Shown: one piece after another, positions 40,211-48,767 of the stretch
Layout: the number at the start of each line of letters is the position of its first letter
Numbering within the stretch: position 1 is the stretch's first letter
DNA from: Nocardioides caldifontis
Lineage (GTDB): Bacteria; Actinomycetota; Actinomycetes; Propionibacteriales; Nocardioidaceae
DNA length: 64,000 nucleotides
NCBI RefSeq assembly: GCF_008087345.1
Contig: NZ_ML701736.1
Coordinates: 313,187 to 377,186, forward strand
Reading direction: 5' to 3'
Notes under the pieces: generated by a model
The model's database searches: none
What the model was told of the DNA's origin: nothing
Seen by the model: only the letters and a program-made list of their open reading frames with translations
Translations under genes and position numbers: made by a program

Positions 40211-40921
40211 TCAGGTGCCAGCGGTCGCGGCCTGGACCAACCCCCGGAAGAGCCCCGCGTCGGCGGCCATCTCCGGGTGCCACTGGACCGCCACGCAGAA
40301 CCGGTCGCCCCGTTGCTCCATCGCCTCGAGCAACCCGTCCTCGGCCCAGGCGACGGCGTCGTACCCCGGGTGCTCGCTCACCGCCTGGTGGTGGTGGCAG
40401 CGGACCTCGAGCCGGTCGGAGGCGACCAGCCGTGAAAGGTGCGAGCCCGGCCGGACGCGGACCTCGACGTCGCCGTACACGCCGGGCTCGGGGTTGTGCG
40501 CCGTGGTGCCGACCAGGTCCGGGACGTGCTGGTGGAGCCGTCCGCCGGCGGCGACGGCCATCACCTGCATCCCGCGGCAGATCCCGAGCAGCGGGAGCCC
40601 GGCCTTCCCGGCGGCCTCGACCAGGGCGAGGTCCCATGCGTCGCGGTCGTCCCGCCACGTGGTCGTCCGCTCGTGCCTCTCCTCGCCGTACCGCTCGGGA
40701 GAGATGTCCGCACCGCCGGAGACGACGAGCCCGTCGAGCCGGCTCACCACGGTCTCGGCGTCCTCCACGCGCGACGACGCGGGCAGCAGGACGGGAAGCC
40801 CACCTGCCTCCTCGATCGCCCAGCCGTAGACGGAGGGAAGCAGGTCGGCCTTCACCTCCGACCACACGCTCCAGGTCGCGTCCTCGCGGTAGGCGGTCAG
40901 CCCGATCAGCGGTGCACCCAC
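40211..40921 (-). CDS. Gamma-glutamyl-gamma-aminobutyrate hydrolase family (PuuD-like class I amidotransferase)
   Basis: 236-aa glutamine-amidotransferase-fold hydrolase. The nucleophile Cys is in LLGICRGMQVM, the His-Glu pair is in AVQWHPEM, and LDGLVVSGGADISPERYG matches the PuuD group. PuuD-type enzymes release glutamate from gamma-glutamyl-amino-acid intermediates. It is the last clear enzyme of the 40-47 kb operon, 7 nt after the SDR gene. The gamma-glutamyl ligase upstream makes this the deglutamylation step. Confidence 0.88.
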   Translation of the reverse strand: MGAPLIGLTAYREDATWSVWSEVKADLLPSVYGWAIEEAGGLPVLLPASSRVEDAETVVSRLDGLVVSGGADISPERYGEERHERTTTWRDDRDAWDLALVEAAGKAGLPLLGICRGMQVMAVAAGGRLHQHVPDLVGTTAHNPEPGVYGDVEVRVRPGSHLSRLVASDRLEVRCHHHQAVSEHPGYDAVAWAEDGLLEAMEQRGDRFCVAVQWHPEMAADAGLFRGLVQAATAGT

Positions 40922-40928
40922 GGCACCC

Positions 40929-41696
40929 TCACAGCGGCGTCACGTAGGCGCCCGAGATCCCGCCGTCGACGAGGAAGGTGGAGGCGGTGATGAACGAGGA
41001 CTCGTCGGAGGCCAGGAACAGCACGGCGTTCGCCATCTCCTCGGGCTCGCCGAACCGCCCCATCGGGACGTGCACCAGCCGCCGTGCCGCCCGCTCCTCG
41101 TCCTTCGCGAACAGCTCCTGCAGGAGCGGCGTGTTGACCGGGCCCGGACACAGCGCGTTGACGCGCACCCCCTGGCGGGCGAACTGCACCCCCAGCTCGC
41201 GGCTCATCGACAGCACGCCACCCTTCGAGGCGGAGTAGGAGATCTGCGACGTCGCCGCGCCCATCACCGCGACGAACGACGCGGTGTTGATGATCGACCC
41301 CTTGCCCTGCTCGAGCATGTAGGGGAGTGCGGCCTTGCAGCACAGGTAGACGCTGGTGAGGTTGACCTCCTGCACCCGGCGCCACGCCTCGAGGTCGGTG
41401 TCGAGGATCGAGTCGTCCTCCGGCGGCGAGATCCCTGCGTTGTTGAACGCGATGTCGACGGAGCCGTAGGTGTCCTTCGCGGTGGCGAACAGCGCGTCCA
41501 CCTGCTCCTTGTCGGTGACGTCGACGTGCACGTAGGTGAGCCCGGCCTCCTCCGCGAGCGTCTTGCCCTTCGCGTCGTCGACGTCGCCGACGACGACCTG
41601 CGCGCCCTCCTCGAGGAAGCGGCGCACCGTCGCGAGCCCGATGCCCGAGCATCCTCCGGTGATGACCGCGACCTTGCCGTCGAGGCGTCCTGCCAT
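40929..41696 (-). CDS. SDR family oxidoreductase (amine-catabolism operon)
   Basis: 255-aa classical short-chain dehydrogenase: TGGCSGIGLATVRRFL cofactor motif, NNAGIS, catalytic Ser in IINTASFVAV, Tyr-Lys in ISYSASKGG, and C-terminal LVDGGISGAYVTPL. Asp in VVGDVDD suggests NAD+. In its position between an aldehyde dehydrogenase and a gamma-glutamyl hydrolase it would oxidise an alcohol or amino-alcohol intermediate to an aldehyde (inference). Gaps to its neighbours are 33 and 7 nt. Confidence 0.88.
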   Translation of the reverse strand: MAGRLDGKVAVITGGCSGIGLATVRRFLEEGAQVVVGDVDDAKGKTLAEEAGLTYVHVDVTDKEQVDALFATAKDTYGSVDIAFNNAGISPPEDDSILDTDLEAWRRVQEVNLTSVYLCCKAALPYMLEQGKGSIINTASFVAVMGAATSQISYSASKGGVLSMSRELGVQFARQGVRVNALCPGPVNTPLLQELFAKDEERAARRLVHVPMGRFGEPEEMANAVLFLASDESSFITASTFLVDGGISGAYVTPL

Positions 41697-41729
41697 TGTG
41701 TTCGTTCTCCTTCGTGGATGGGTGCGCGG

Positions 41730-43091
41730 TCAGTCCTGCGCGATGAAGACGTTCTTCTCCTCGGTGAACGCGTTCGGTGCGTCCGGACCGAGCTCGCGGC
41801 CGAGACCGCTCTGCTTGAAGCCGCCGAACGGCGTCCAGTAGCGGACCGACGAGTGCGAGTTGACGCTGAGGTTCCCGGCCTGCACGCCACGCGAGACGCG
41901 CAGCGCCCGCCCGAGGTCACGGGTGTAGATCGAGCCGGAGAGGCCGTACTCCGTGTCGTTCGCCAGGGCGAGGGCCTCCTCCTCGGTGTCGAACGGCATC
42001 ACTGCGACCACCGGGCCGAAGACCTCCTCACGCCAGACCGGCTGCGCGGTGTCGGAGGCGAGCACCACGGTCGGCGGCACCCAGAACCCGTCCCCGTCGG
42101 GGGCGTCCCCGGTGAACGCGACCTCGACGTCCTCCAGGTAGCCGGTCACCGTCTCCTTCTGCTTCGCCGAGATCAGCGGCCCCATCTCGCTGTCGGGGTC
42201 CGCGGGGTCGATGACCCGCATCGCGCGGACCGCTCGCTCCATCCGCTCGAGGAACTCGTCGTGCGCCGAGCGCTGCACGAGGATCCGCGACCGGGCGCAG
42301 CAGTCCTGCCCGGCGTTGTCGAAGACGGCGTACGGCGCCGCAGCAGCCGCCTTGTCGAGGTCGGCGTCGGCGAACACGATGTTGGCCGACTTGCCCCCGA
42401 GCTCGAGGGTCACCCGCTTCACCTGCTCGGCGCAGCCGGCCATGATCCGCTTCCCGACCGCGGTCGAGCCCGTGAAGCACACCTTCCGCACGGCCGGGTG
42501 GGTGACGAACCGCTCGCCGACGACGGATCCCTTGCCGGGGACCACCGTCAGCACCCCTTCGGGGAGCCCGGCCTCGAGCGCCAGCTCGCCGATGCGGATC
42601 GCGGTCAGCGGGGTGAGCTCGGCCGGCTTGAGCACGACGGTGTTGCCCGCAGCCAGCGCGGGGGCGAATCCCCACCCGGCGATCGGCATGGGGAAGTTCC
42701 ACGGCACGATCACGCCGACCACGCCGAGCGGCTCGTGGAACGTCACGTCGACGCCCCCGGCGACGGGGATCTGCCGGCCGAACAGCCGCTCGGGAGCCGC
42801 AGAGTAGTAGTTCAGGACGTCGCGGACGTTGCCGGCCTCCCACCGCGCGTTGCCCAGCGTGTGGCCGGCGTTGCGCACCTCGAGGTCGGCGAGCTCGTCG
42901 ACGTGCTCGTCCACGACGGCCGCGAACCGGCGCAGCAGCCGCGCGCGCTCACCCGGCGCGACGTCGCGCCAGGCCGGGAAGGCGTCGGCGGCCCGCTCGA
43001 TGAGCAGGTCGGTCTCCTCGAGCGTCGCCTCCGCGACCTCGGTGACCGGCTGCCCGGTGGCGGGGTTGAGGACGGTGTAGCTGGTGGACAT
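41730..43091 (-). CDS. Aldehyde dehydrogenase (PuuC-like)
   Basis: 453-aa NAD(P)+ aldehyde dehydrogenase. The catalytic Cys is in NAGQDCCARSR, the general-base Glu in LELGGKSANIVF, FTGSTAVGKRIM is the nucleotide loop, and PFGGFKQSGLGRE closes the domain. Within the operon it would oxidise a gamma-glutamylated amino aldehyde to the acid. ATG at 43091, with GAAAGGAACC as ribosome site, starts 23 nt after the glutamine-synthetase-like gene. Confidence 0.92.
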   Translation of the reverse strand: MSTSYTVLNPATGQPVTEVAEATLEETDLLIERAADAFPAWRDVAPGERARLLRRFAAVVDEHVDELADLEVRNAGHTLGNARWEAGNVRDVLNYYSAAPERLFGRQIPVAGGVDVTFHEPLGVVGVIVPWNFPMPIAGWGFAPALAAGNTVVLKPAELTPLTAIRIGELALEAGLPEGVLTVVPGKGSVVGERFVTHPAVRKVCFTGSTAVGKRIMAGCAEQVKRVTLELGGKSANIVFADADLDKAAAAAPYAVFDNAGQDCCARSRILVQRSAHDEFLERMERAVRAMRVIDPADPDSEMGPLISAKQKETVTGYLEDVEVAFTGDAPDGDGFWVPPTVVLASDTAQPVWREEVFGPVVAVMPFDTEEEALALANDTEYGLSGSIYTRDLGRALRVSRGVQAGNLSVNSHSSVRYWTPFGGFKQSGLGRELGPDAPNAFTEEKNVFIAQD

Positions 43092-43114
43092 GGTTCCTTT
43101 CCGGGGGTTGCTGC

Positions 43115-44479
43115 TCAGAGCCGTTCGAAGCCCCGTCGCCGCTCCCAGTCGGTGACGGCACTGCGGAACGCCTCGAGCTCGACGTCCGCCATGTTCGTGT
43201 AGTGGGCCACGACCTCGTCCCCCAGGGCCGCCCGCACCACCTTCGAGGAGGCGAACGCCTCCCTCGCCTGGGCGAGCGTCTGCGGCACCTTCGGCAGGTC
43301 CGTGGCGTAGGCGTTGCCCTCGACGGGTGCGCCGAGCTCCAGCTCGTTCTCCACGCCGTAGAGGCCTCCGGCCATCATGGCGGCCAGCGCCAGGTAGGGG
43401 TTCACGTCGCCGCCGGGCACCCGGTTCTCCATCCGGGCCGCGGGACCGCGACCGACCAGCCGGACCGCACAGGTCCGGTTGTCCTCGCCCCAGGCTATCG
43501 TGGTCGGGGCGAAGGAGGCGTCGGCGAACCGCTTGTAGGAGTTGATGTTCGGCGCGTACAGCAGGGTGAAGTCCGCCATCGTCTCCAGCACGCCGGCGAC
43601 GAAGCTGTCGTAGAGCGGGGTGCGGGCGTCCTTCTCGTCGTCCCAGAAGGGGATCGAGCCGTCGGGCCCGCGCAGCGAGAGGTGGATGTGGCAGGAGCTG
43701 CCCTCCCGCTCGTCGAACTTCGCCATGAAGGTGATCGACTTGCCGTGCTGGACGGCGATCTCCTTGGCTACGGTCTTGTAGACCGCATGGTTGTCGGCCG
43801 TCACCACCACGTCGTCGTAGAGGAAGCCGATCTCGTGCTGGCCGAGGTTGCACTCACCCTTGGCGCCCTCGACGTTCGCGCCGGCGGCGTACATCGTGTT
43901 GCGGATGTCGCGCAGCAGCGGCTCGATACGCGAGGTGCCGAGGATCGAGTAGTCGACGTTGTACTGGTTCGACGGCGTCAGGCCGGTGTAGCCGAGGTCG
44001 TGGGCGCGCTCGTAGGTGTCGTCGAACACCATGAACTCGAGCTCGGTGCCGGCCACCGCGACGTACCCGAGCTCCGCGGCGCGCTCGACCTGCTTGCGCA
44101 GGATCTGGCGCGGCGACTCCACGACCGGACGGCCGTCGGGCCACGCGAGGTCGCACTGGACCATCGCGGTCGCGGGGAGGTGGGGGAGCAGCCGCACGGT
44201 GTCGAGATCGAGCACGAACTCCATGTCGCCGTAGCCGCGCTCCCACGAGGTGATCGCGTAGCCGGGGACGGTGTTCATGTCGACGTCGACGCCGAGCAGG
44301 TAGTTGCACCCCTCGGTGCCGTGGCCGAGCACCTCGTCGAGGAAGTAGCGACCGTGCAGCCGCTTGCCCTGGAGCCGTCCCTGCATGTCGGTGAAGGCCA
44401 CGACGACGGTGTCGAGCTCACCCGCCTCGATCCTGGTCGTCAGCTCCTCGACGGAGAGGTGCCGGTCGTTGCGCGTCAT
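43115..44479 (-). CDS. Glutamine-synthetase-like gamma-glutamyl-amine ligase (PuuA/GlnA3-GlnA4 type)
   Basis: 454-aa GS-fold ligase. Metal and ATP motifs are present (AGTELEFMVFD, ECNLGQHEIGF, CHIHLSL, ENRVPGGDVNPYLALAAM). The usual adenylylation tyrosine segment NLYDLP is NAYATDLP here, as expected for a non-canonical GS. Proteins of this group join glutamate to polyamines, ethanolamine or isopropylamine instead of ammonia. The company of an ALDH, SDR, PuuD-like hydrolase and permease supports an amine ligase rather than nitrogen assimilation. ATG 44479 is chosen because GAAAGGA lies 5 nt upstream. Confidence 0.88.
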   Translation of the reverse strand: MTRNDRHLSVEELTTRIEAGELDTVVVAFTDMQGRLQGKRLHGRYFLDEVLGHGTEGCNYLLGVDVDMNTVPGYAITSWERGYGDMEFVLDLDTVRLLPHLPATAMVQCDLAWPDGRPVVESPRQILRKQVERAAELGYVAVAGTELEFMVFDDTYERAHDLGYTGLTPSNQYNVDYSILGTSRIEPLLRDIRNTMYAAGANVEGAKGECNLGQHEIGFLYDDVVVTADNHAVYKTVAKEIAVQHGKSITFMAKFDEREGSSCHIHLSLRGPDGSIPFWDDEKDARTPLYDSFVAGVLETMADFTLLYAPNINSYKRFADASFAPTTIAWGEDNRTCAVRLVGRGPAARMENRVPGGDVNPYLALAAMMAGGLYGVENELELGAPVEGNAYATDLPKVPQTLAQAREAFASSKVVRAALGDEVVAHYTNMADVELEAFRSAVTDWERRRGFERL

Positions 44480-44522
44480 GAGGTCCTTTCGGGTGGGTGC
44501 TCGGCGTGCGGCTGTCGGCGCC

Positions 44523-45278
44523 CTAGGCCAGGAGGCCACGGAGCAGCGCCGCCGTGTCGTCGCAGTGCTGCTCCATGCTGCGCCTCGCTCTGGCTTGGTC
44601 GCCGGCGAGGACGGCGGTGACGATGGCGTGGTGCTGGGCGGTGGAGTGCTGGATGTTGCGGGGGAGGACGGGGATCGCCTGGAGCATGTCGTGCAGGCAC
44701 GCCTGCACCTGGGTCACCGCCTCGATGGTGCGGGGCGACCCGGTCACGCTGGCGAGCGCGAGGTGGAGCCGCGAGTCGGCCTGGCGGTGCGCCGCGGTGT
44801 CACCTGCCTTGTCGGCGGCGTCGACCTCGTGGAGCGCGGTGGTCAGCAGCATCCGCTGGGCTGCGGTCAGCTCCCGGCCCGCGGCTGTCCAGCAGGCGCC
44901 CGGCTCGACGATGCGACGGAAGTCCAGGCAGTCGAGCCGTTCCTCGCGGTGCGTCGCCAGCCCGCTGGCGGCTGCGGGCGCGGGCGCCACCGGCTCGTAG
45001 CTGACGACGCTGCCTCCGCCCCGCCCACGCGTGGTGCGTAGCATCCCGGCCTGCCGGAGGGCTGCGATCGCCTCGCGGACCGTCGCCCTCGACACCGTGA
45101 GCCGCTCCGCGAGCTCGCGCTCCGGGGGAAGCACCGAGCCGCGCGGGTAGACCCCCAGCCGGATCGCCGTGCCGAGCTGCTCGACGCAGGCCTCGAACGC
45201 GTGGGTGCGCACCGGGCGCAGCACCAGGTCGCCCAGGTCGGCGCCGTGGTGCGGGACGGTCACGGTCGCACCGCTCAC
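44523..45278 (-). CDS. GntR-family regulator (FadR/FCD subfamily)
   Basis: 251-aa transcription factor. The winged helix lies at about residues 25-95 (GSVLPPERELAERLTVSRATVREAIAAL), and the C-terminal all-helical FCD ligand domain (RRIVEPGACWTAAGREL onwards) carries the conserved Asp-His metal residues in DSRLHLALA. It probably senses an amine or intermediate and represses the operon it is in. The GTG start overlaps the permease stop (GTGA). A palindromic site lies upstream of the permease. Confidence 0.9.
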   Translation of the reverse strand: MSGATVTVPHHGADLGDLVLRPVRTHAFEACVEQLGTAIRLGVYPRGSVLPPERELAERLTVSRATVREAIAALRQAGMLRTTRGRGGGSVVSYEPVAPAPAAASGLATHREERLDCLDFRRIVEPGACWTAAGRELTAAQRMLLTTALHEVDAADKAGDTAAHRQADSRLHLALASVTGSPRTIEAVTQVQACLHDMLQAIPVLPRNIQHSTAQHHAIVTAVLAGDQARARRSMEQHCDDTAALLRGLLA

Positions 45279-46846
45279 TCGTCCTCCGCGAGGATCTCGG
45301 CGCGGGACTCGTCCGCGCCCTCCTCCTTGAAGATCTCGTCGAGGTCCCTCGTCGTGTACTCGTCCTTGGCGCCGTGCATGAAGTGGTGCCGGCCGCCGAC
45401 GTACCACGAGACCGTGGCGAAGATCAGCACCGCGAACACCGCGACCGGCGAGTAGTTGAACGTGTCGACGTTGATCGGCCGGGACGGCGGCAGGACGAAG
45501 AGGATGCAGATGAACGCCACCCACACCACGGCGATCCAGCCGATCGGCTTGCTCCAGCTGCCGAGGTTCCACGGACCGACCTCGTAGTCGGGCTTGCGCA
45601 GCCGCAGGAACACCGGCACCACGTAGGCGATGTAGAGCCCGATGACCGCGATCGAGGTCACCGCCAGGTAAGCCGTCGTGTTGAAGAGCGCCGGGGACGC
45701 CAGGATGATCGAGAGCGTCACGCAGAACCAGATGGAGTTCGTCGGCGTGCCGGTGCGGGGGTTGACCTTCTTCCAGATCTGCGAGCCCGGGAGCGCGTTG
45801 TCGCGCGAGAACGCGTAGGACATCCGCGAGTTCGCGGTCACCGACGCCATGCCGCAGAAGAACTGGGCGACGCACACGATGAAGAGCAGGAACTGCGCCA
45901 TCGTCGTGTTGTCGAGCGCGTCGAGGAAGATCTGCGCCGGCGGGAGGCCGGTGTCGGTGGCGGCCAGCGCGGTCAGCCCCGCCTCGGAACGGTCGGGGAT
46001 CGCGGCGGTGATCGAGTAGAGCAGGATGAAGCCACCGATCACCGAGACCAGCACGCTCATCACGATGCCGCGCGGGGCGCTGCGGGAGGCGTCCTTGGTC
46101 TCCTCCGCCACGTGCGCCGAGGCGTCGTACCCGGTGTAGGTGTACTGGGCCATCAGCAGGCCCATGAGGAAGACGTAGACCCCGGCGGTCCACCCGGTCT
46201 CGTTGTGCCAACCGGTCAGGGTCCAGCCGACGGACTGGTGGTTCTCGGGCAGTGCCCACAGCACCACCACGATGACCGCGACGCCGACCACGTGCCACCA
46301 CGCGGAGACGTTCGACAGCAGGCTCACCAGGTTCACGCCGAACGCGTTGAGCAGGGCGTGCACCAGGATGATCGCGACGAAGAGCAGGAAGGTCTTCTGC
46401 GCGGTCACGTCGACGTCCCAGGTGAGGTCGGCGAAGGCCATCCACGTGGTCGCGCACCCGAAGTCGATCGCGGCGGTGACCGCGATCTCGCCGAGGAAGT
46501 TGAACCACCCGACGTACCACGCCCAGACGCGCTTGTTCTTCCGCGCCAGCTGGCCCGCCCAGTAGTACAGCCCGCCCGCGGTCGGGTAGCTCGAGCACAC
46601 CTCGGCCATCGCGAGCGCGACGCACAGGACGAAGGCGCCGACGAGCGCCCAGCCGAGCACGATCGTCGACGGCCCGCCCGCGCGCAGCGCGATCCCGTAG
46701 GAGGTGATGCAGCCGGCAAGGATCGAGATGATCGAGAACGAGACGGCGAAATTGGAGAAGCCGCTCATCCCCCGGTGGAGCTCCTGGGTGTACCCCAGCT
46801 CGGCGAGCCGCTTGGCGTCGGCGTCCTCGTGGTCGGTCGTGCTCAT
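45275..46846 (-). CDS. APC-family amine/amino-acid permease
   Basis: 523-aa polytopic protein of about twelve helices. The family motif GYTQELHRGMSGFSNFAVSFS opens the transporter, with YTGYDASAHVAEETKDA and DNALPGSQIWKKVN in the middle. The sequence resembles the GABA/BAT1 branch of the APC superfamily. As first gene of the operon it supplies the substrate; the C terminus is acidic and cytoplasmic. ATG at 46846. Confidence 0.9.
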   Translation of the reverse strand: MSTTDHEDADAKRLAELGYTQELHRGMSGFSNFAVSFSIISILAGCITSYGIALRAGGPSTIVLGWALVGAFVLCVALAMAEVCSSYPTAGGLYYWAGQLARKNKRVWAWYVGWFNFLGEIAVTAAIDFGCATTWMAFADLTWDVDVTAQKTFLLFVAIILVHALLNAFGVNLVSLLSNVSAWWHVVGVAVIVVVLWALPENHQSVGWTLTGWHNETGWTAGVYVFLMGLLMAQYTYTGYDASAHVAEETKDASRSAPRGIVMSVLVSVIGGFILLYSITAAIPDRSEAGLTALAATDTGLPPAQIFLDALDNTTMAQFLLFIVCVAQFFCGMASVTANSRMSYAFSRDNALPGSQIWKKVNPRTGTPTNSIWFCVTLSIILASPALFNTTAYLAVTSIAVIGLYIAYVVPVFLRLRKPDYEVGPWNLGSWSKPIGWIAVVWVAFICILFVLPPSRPINVDTFNYSPVAVFAVLIFATVSWYVGGRHHFMHGAKDEYTTRDLDEIFKEEGADESRAEILAEDE

Positions 46847-46930
46847 CGGCAGCTCCCTGCTCGCGGTCCGGACCCTGTCCGCCGACGCGAGTCGGCTGTC
46901 GCGCAGTCAATCGCCGGAGCATCATGCTGT

Positions 46931-46954
46931 CAATGGCATGACCCCAGACCATTG
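46931..46954. promoter_or_regulatory. Candidate operator upstream of the amine operon
   Basis: Inverted repeat CAATGG (46931-46936) and CCATTG (46949-46954) with a 12-nt centre. Direct repeats GTCAATNG occur at 46906 and 46929. TTGACA, the minus-strand reading of 46928-46933, could be the -35 box. It is a plausible GntR site, but weakly supported. Confidence 0.3.
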
Positions 46955-47006
46955 CCGCGTGTCGCGCCGCGTGCGCGGCATCGCGTCGGCGGGAGGGTGG
47001 CCCGCG

Positions 47007-48560
47007 TCAGGGAGTCGCCGTGACGCCCAGTCCGTGGCCGGCCGCCTCCAGCAGCTGCGGCATCCCGAAAGAGCCGTCCTCCGCCGTGCGGAGGAACGGC
47101 CGCCACGCGGGGTCGTTCCGCAGGTACGACGACGGGTCGCGGGTGAGCAGCCCGAGGAACACCTCCGCGACGATCCGGCCCCCCACCGGACCGAGGTGCT
47201 TGCCCCCGGCGCGCACCTTCGCCTCGCGCAGGACGTAGTACCAGAGCGGCGCAGGACCGCCACCCGGCAGCTCCAGCTCGTCGTCGGTGAGCACCTGCTC
47301 GCCCATCGCGCAGGCCACGTCCTGCCCGGACGGCAACGCGAGCCGCGCACCGCGGGTCAGGTTGCGGTCGATGAGCGAGGGCCGGTCACCACCGATCTCG
47401 ACCGGCAGCTTGGCCAGCGGGTTCGCGAGCTTGGTGTCGATCAGCCGGGTGAACTGGATCGGCCCGTCGCCCTCGCCCTCGACCTCGAAGAAGCGGCGCC
47501 ACTCGATGGTCCAGCCCGGTGGCAGCCTGCGGAACCCGCCGAACTGCCGCAGCACCTTGTCCGGGTCGGAGGTGCTGCCCTCCTGGAACGTCGGCACGTC
47601 CTGGACGAGCGTGTTGAGCGAGTAGCGGCCGCGGATCTGCGAGTGGCCGAAGCGGTACGCCGCGACGGAGAACTCCACCGGCATGTACGGCGCGCTCGAC
47701 CGGACCTGGTAGTACCGGGCGTCGACCCGGGGGACCGGGCTGCTCTCGTCGAGCACCGAGGCGAGCATCTCGTCGCCGACGGTCCGCCGGAGGAAGTCGT
47801 GGACGACGACCCACTGGTAGTGCCAGCGGACGATCCGTTGGGCCGCCTCGAAGACGGTCTCGCTGCCGCGGCGCAGCCCCGCATCCGCGCGTACCAGCTC
47901 GACGACGGCGTTGTGGAGCTTGAGCATCGTGAGCTGGAGCTGCCCGACGAAGGTGTTCTCGTCGTTGCGGGGGTCGCCGATCAGCGCGGTGTCCTGCTCG
48001 TTGCGGGGCAGGTCGTCCTCGTCGTCGTGGTGCCCGATGAGAAACATGTCCTCGCGGCCGGGACGCTTGTCGTAGAGGAACGGGTCGTCGGCCGGGCCGC
48101 GGCCGTAGAGGCAGTCGAGGTCGAACCTCGGCGACCGGAAGCTCGTGAGCGCGTCCGGGTCGTGCTGGCGGACCAGGCTCGAGGCCGGGTCGAAGGTGAG
48201 GTCGTGGTCGATGAACTGACCGAGGTAGGTGTAGCCGGCCGGGATGGTGTCGTTGTTCAGCGTCGGGTCTGCCGCGGCCTGGTCCTCGGTCATCACGGCG
48301 GTGATCTCCGCGATCCGCTCGGGGCTCGGCACGAAGGGCGGGAGCCGGAACATCCGGCCGAACCTGCCCTCGAAGAGCTGCGAGACGGGGAGGTAGGCGA
48401 GGCCGCGCTGCTCGTAGCCGTGGCCCCGGGCCGGTCGGTGCGGCGTGCCGAAGCCGCTGGCCGAGGCCGCCTGGTTGACGAGCTGTTCGGGCGGGCGGCG
48501 GTCGCGCTGCTCGGTGGTCTGCGTGGGCACGGCGGTGCCCGGGTCGATGGTGCTGCTCAT
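47007..48560 (-). CDS. Animal-type heme peroxidase family protein
   Basis: 517-aa protein of the peroxidase-cyclooxygenase superfamily. The distal site GQFIDHDLTFDP carries Asp-His, followed by PRNEQDTALIGDPRNDEN, LKLHNAVV, and the proximal-His motif FGHSQIRGRY. No signal peptide is visible at ATG 48560, so it is cytoplasmic or exported by an unknown route. Bacterial members oxidise halides, lipids or phenols; the activity is not predictable. The neighbouring quinone-oxidoreductase-like gene is on the same strand 207 nt upstream. Confidence 0.88.
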   Translation of the reverse strand: MSSTIDPGTAVPTQTTEQRDRRPPEQLVNQAASASGFGTPHRPARGHGYEQRGLAYLPVSQLFEGRFGRMFRLPPFVPSPERIAEITAVMTEDQAAADPTLNNDTIPAGYTYLGQFIDHDLTFDPASSLVRQHDPDALTSFRSPRFDLDCLYGRGPADDPFLYDKRPGREDMFLIGHHDDEDDLPRNEQDTALIGDPRNDENTFVGQLQLTMLKLHNAVVELVRADAGLRRGSETVFEAAQRIVRWHYQWVVVHDFLRRTVGDEMLASVLDESSPVPRVDARYYQVRSSAPYMPVEFSVAAYRFGHSQIRGRYSLNTLVQDVPTFQEGSTSDPDKVLRQFGGFRRLPPGWTIEWRRFFEVEGEGDGPIQFTRLIDTKLANPLAKLPVEIGGDRPSLIDRNLTRGARLALPSGQDVACAMGEQVLTDDELELPGGGPAPLWYYVLREAKVRAGGKHLGPVGGRIVAEVFLGLLTRDPSSYLRNDPAWRPFLRTAEDGSFGMPQLLEAAGHGLGVTATP

Positions 48561-48767
48561 CGCACTGCTCCAGAGATCTGGGTGGCGGTTCGTTCGTCGG
48601 ACCCGGACCGGGAGGGTCCCCGGTCGGGACATCGCGTCCGGTGCGTGAACGCCTCGGTGCAGGCAGCCGGGTCCGTGACGCCCGGCCGTCGTGGGAACAC
48701 CGCCATGCTGTGCCGCCGGGCGGCTCCGTGCAATGGCCCGGACAGCCCATGCAGCGCCGCGGGTCAC

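Noticed and set aside
43115-44479. Ordinary nitrogen-assimilation glutamine synthetase
   Set aside because: The operon partners are all of the gamma-glutamyl amine pathway, and the adenylylation segment is altered.
46900-46935. A full sigma-70-type promoter for the permease operon
   Set aside because: TTGACA is present, but no acceptable -10 hexamer lies 16-18 nt downstream.
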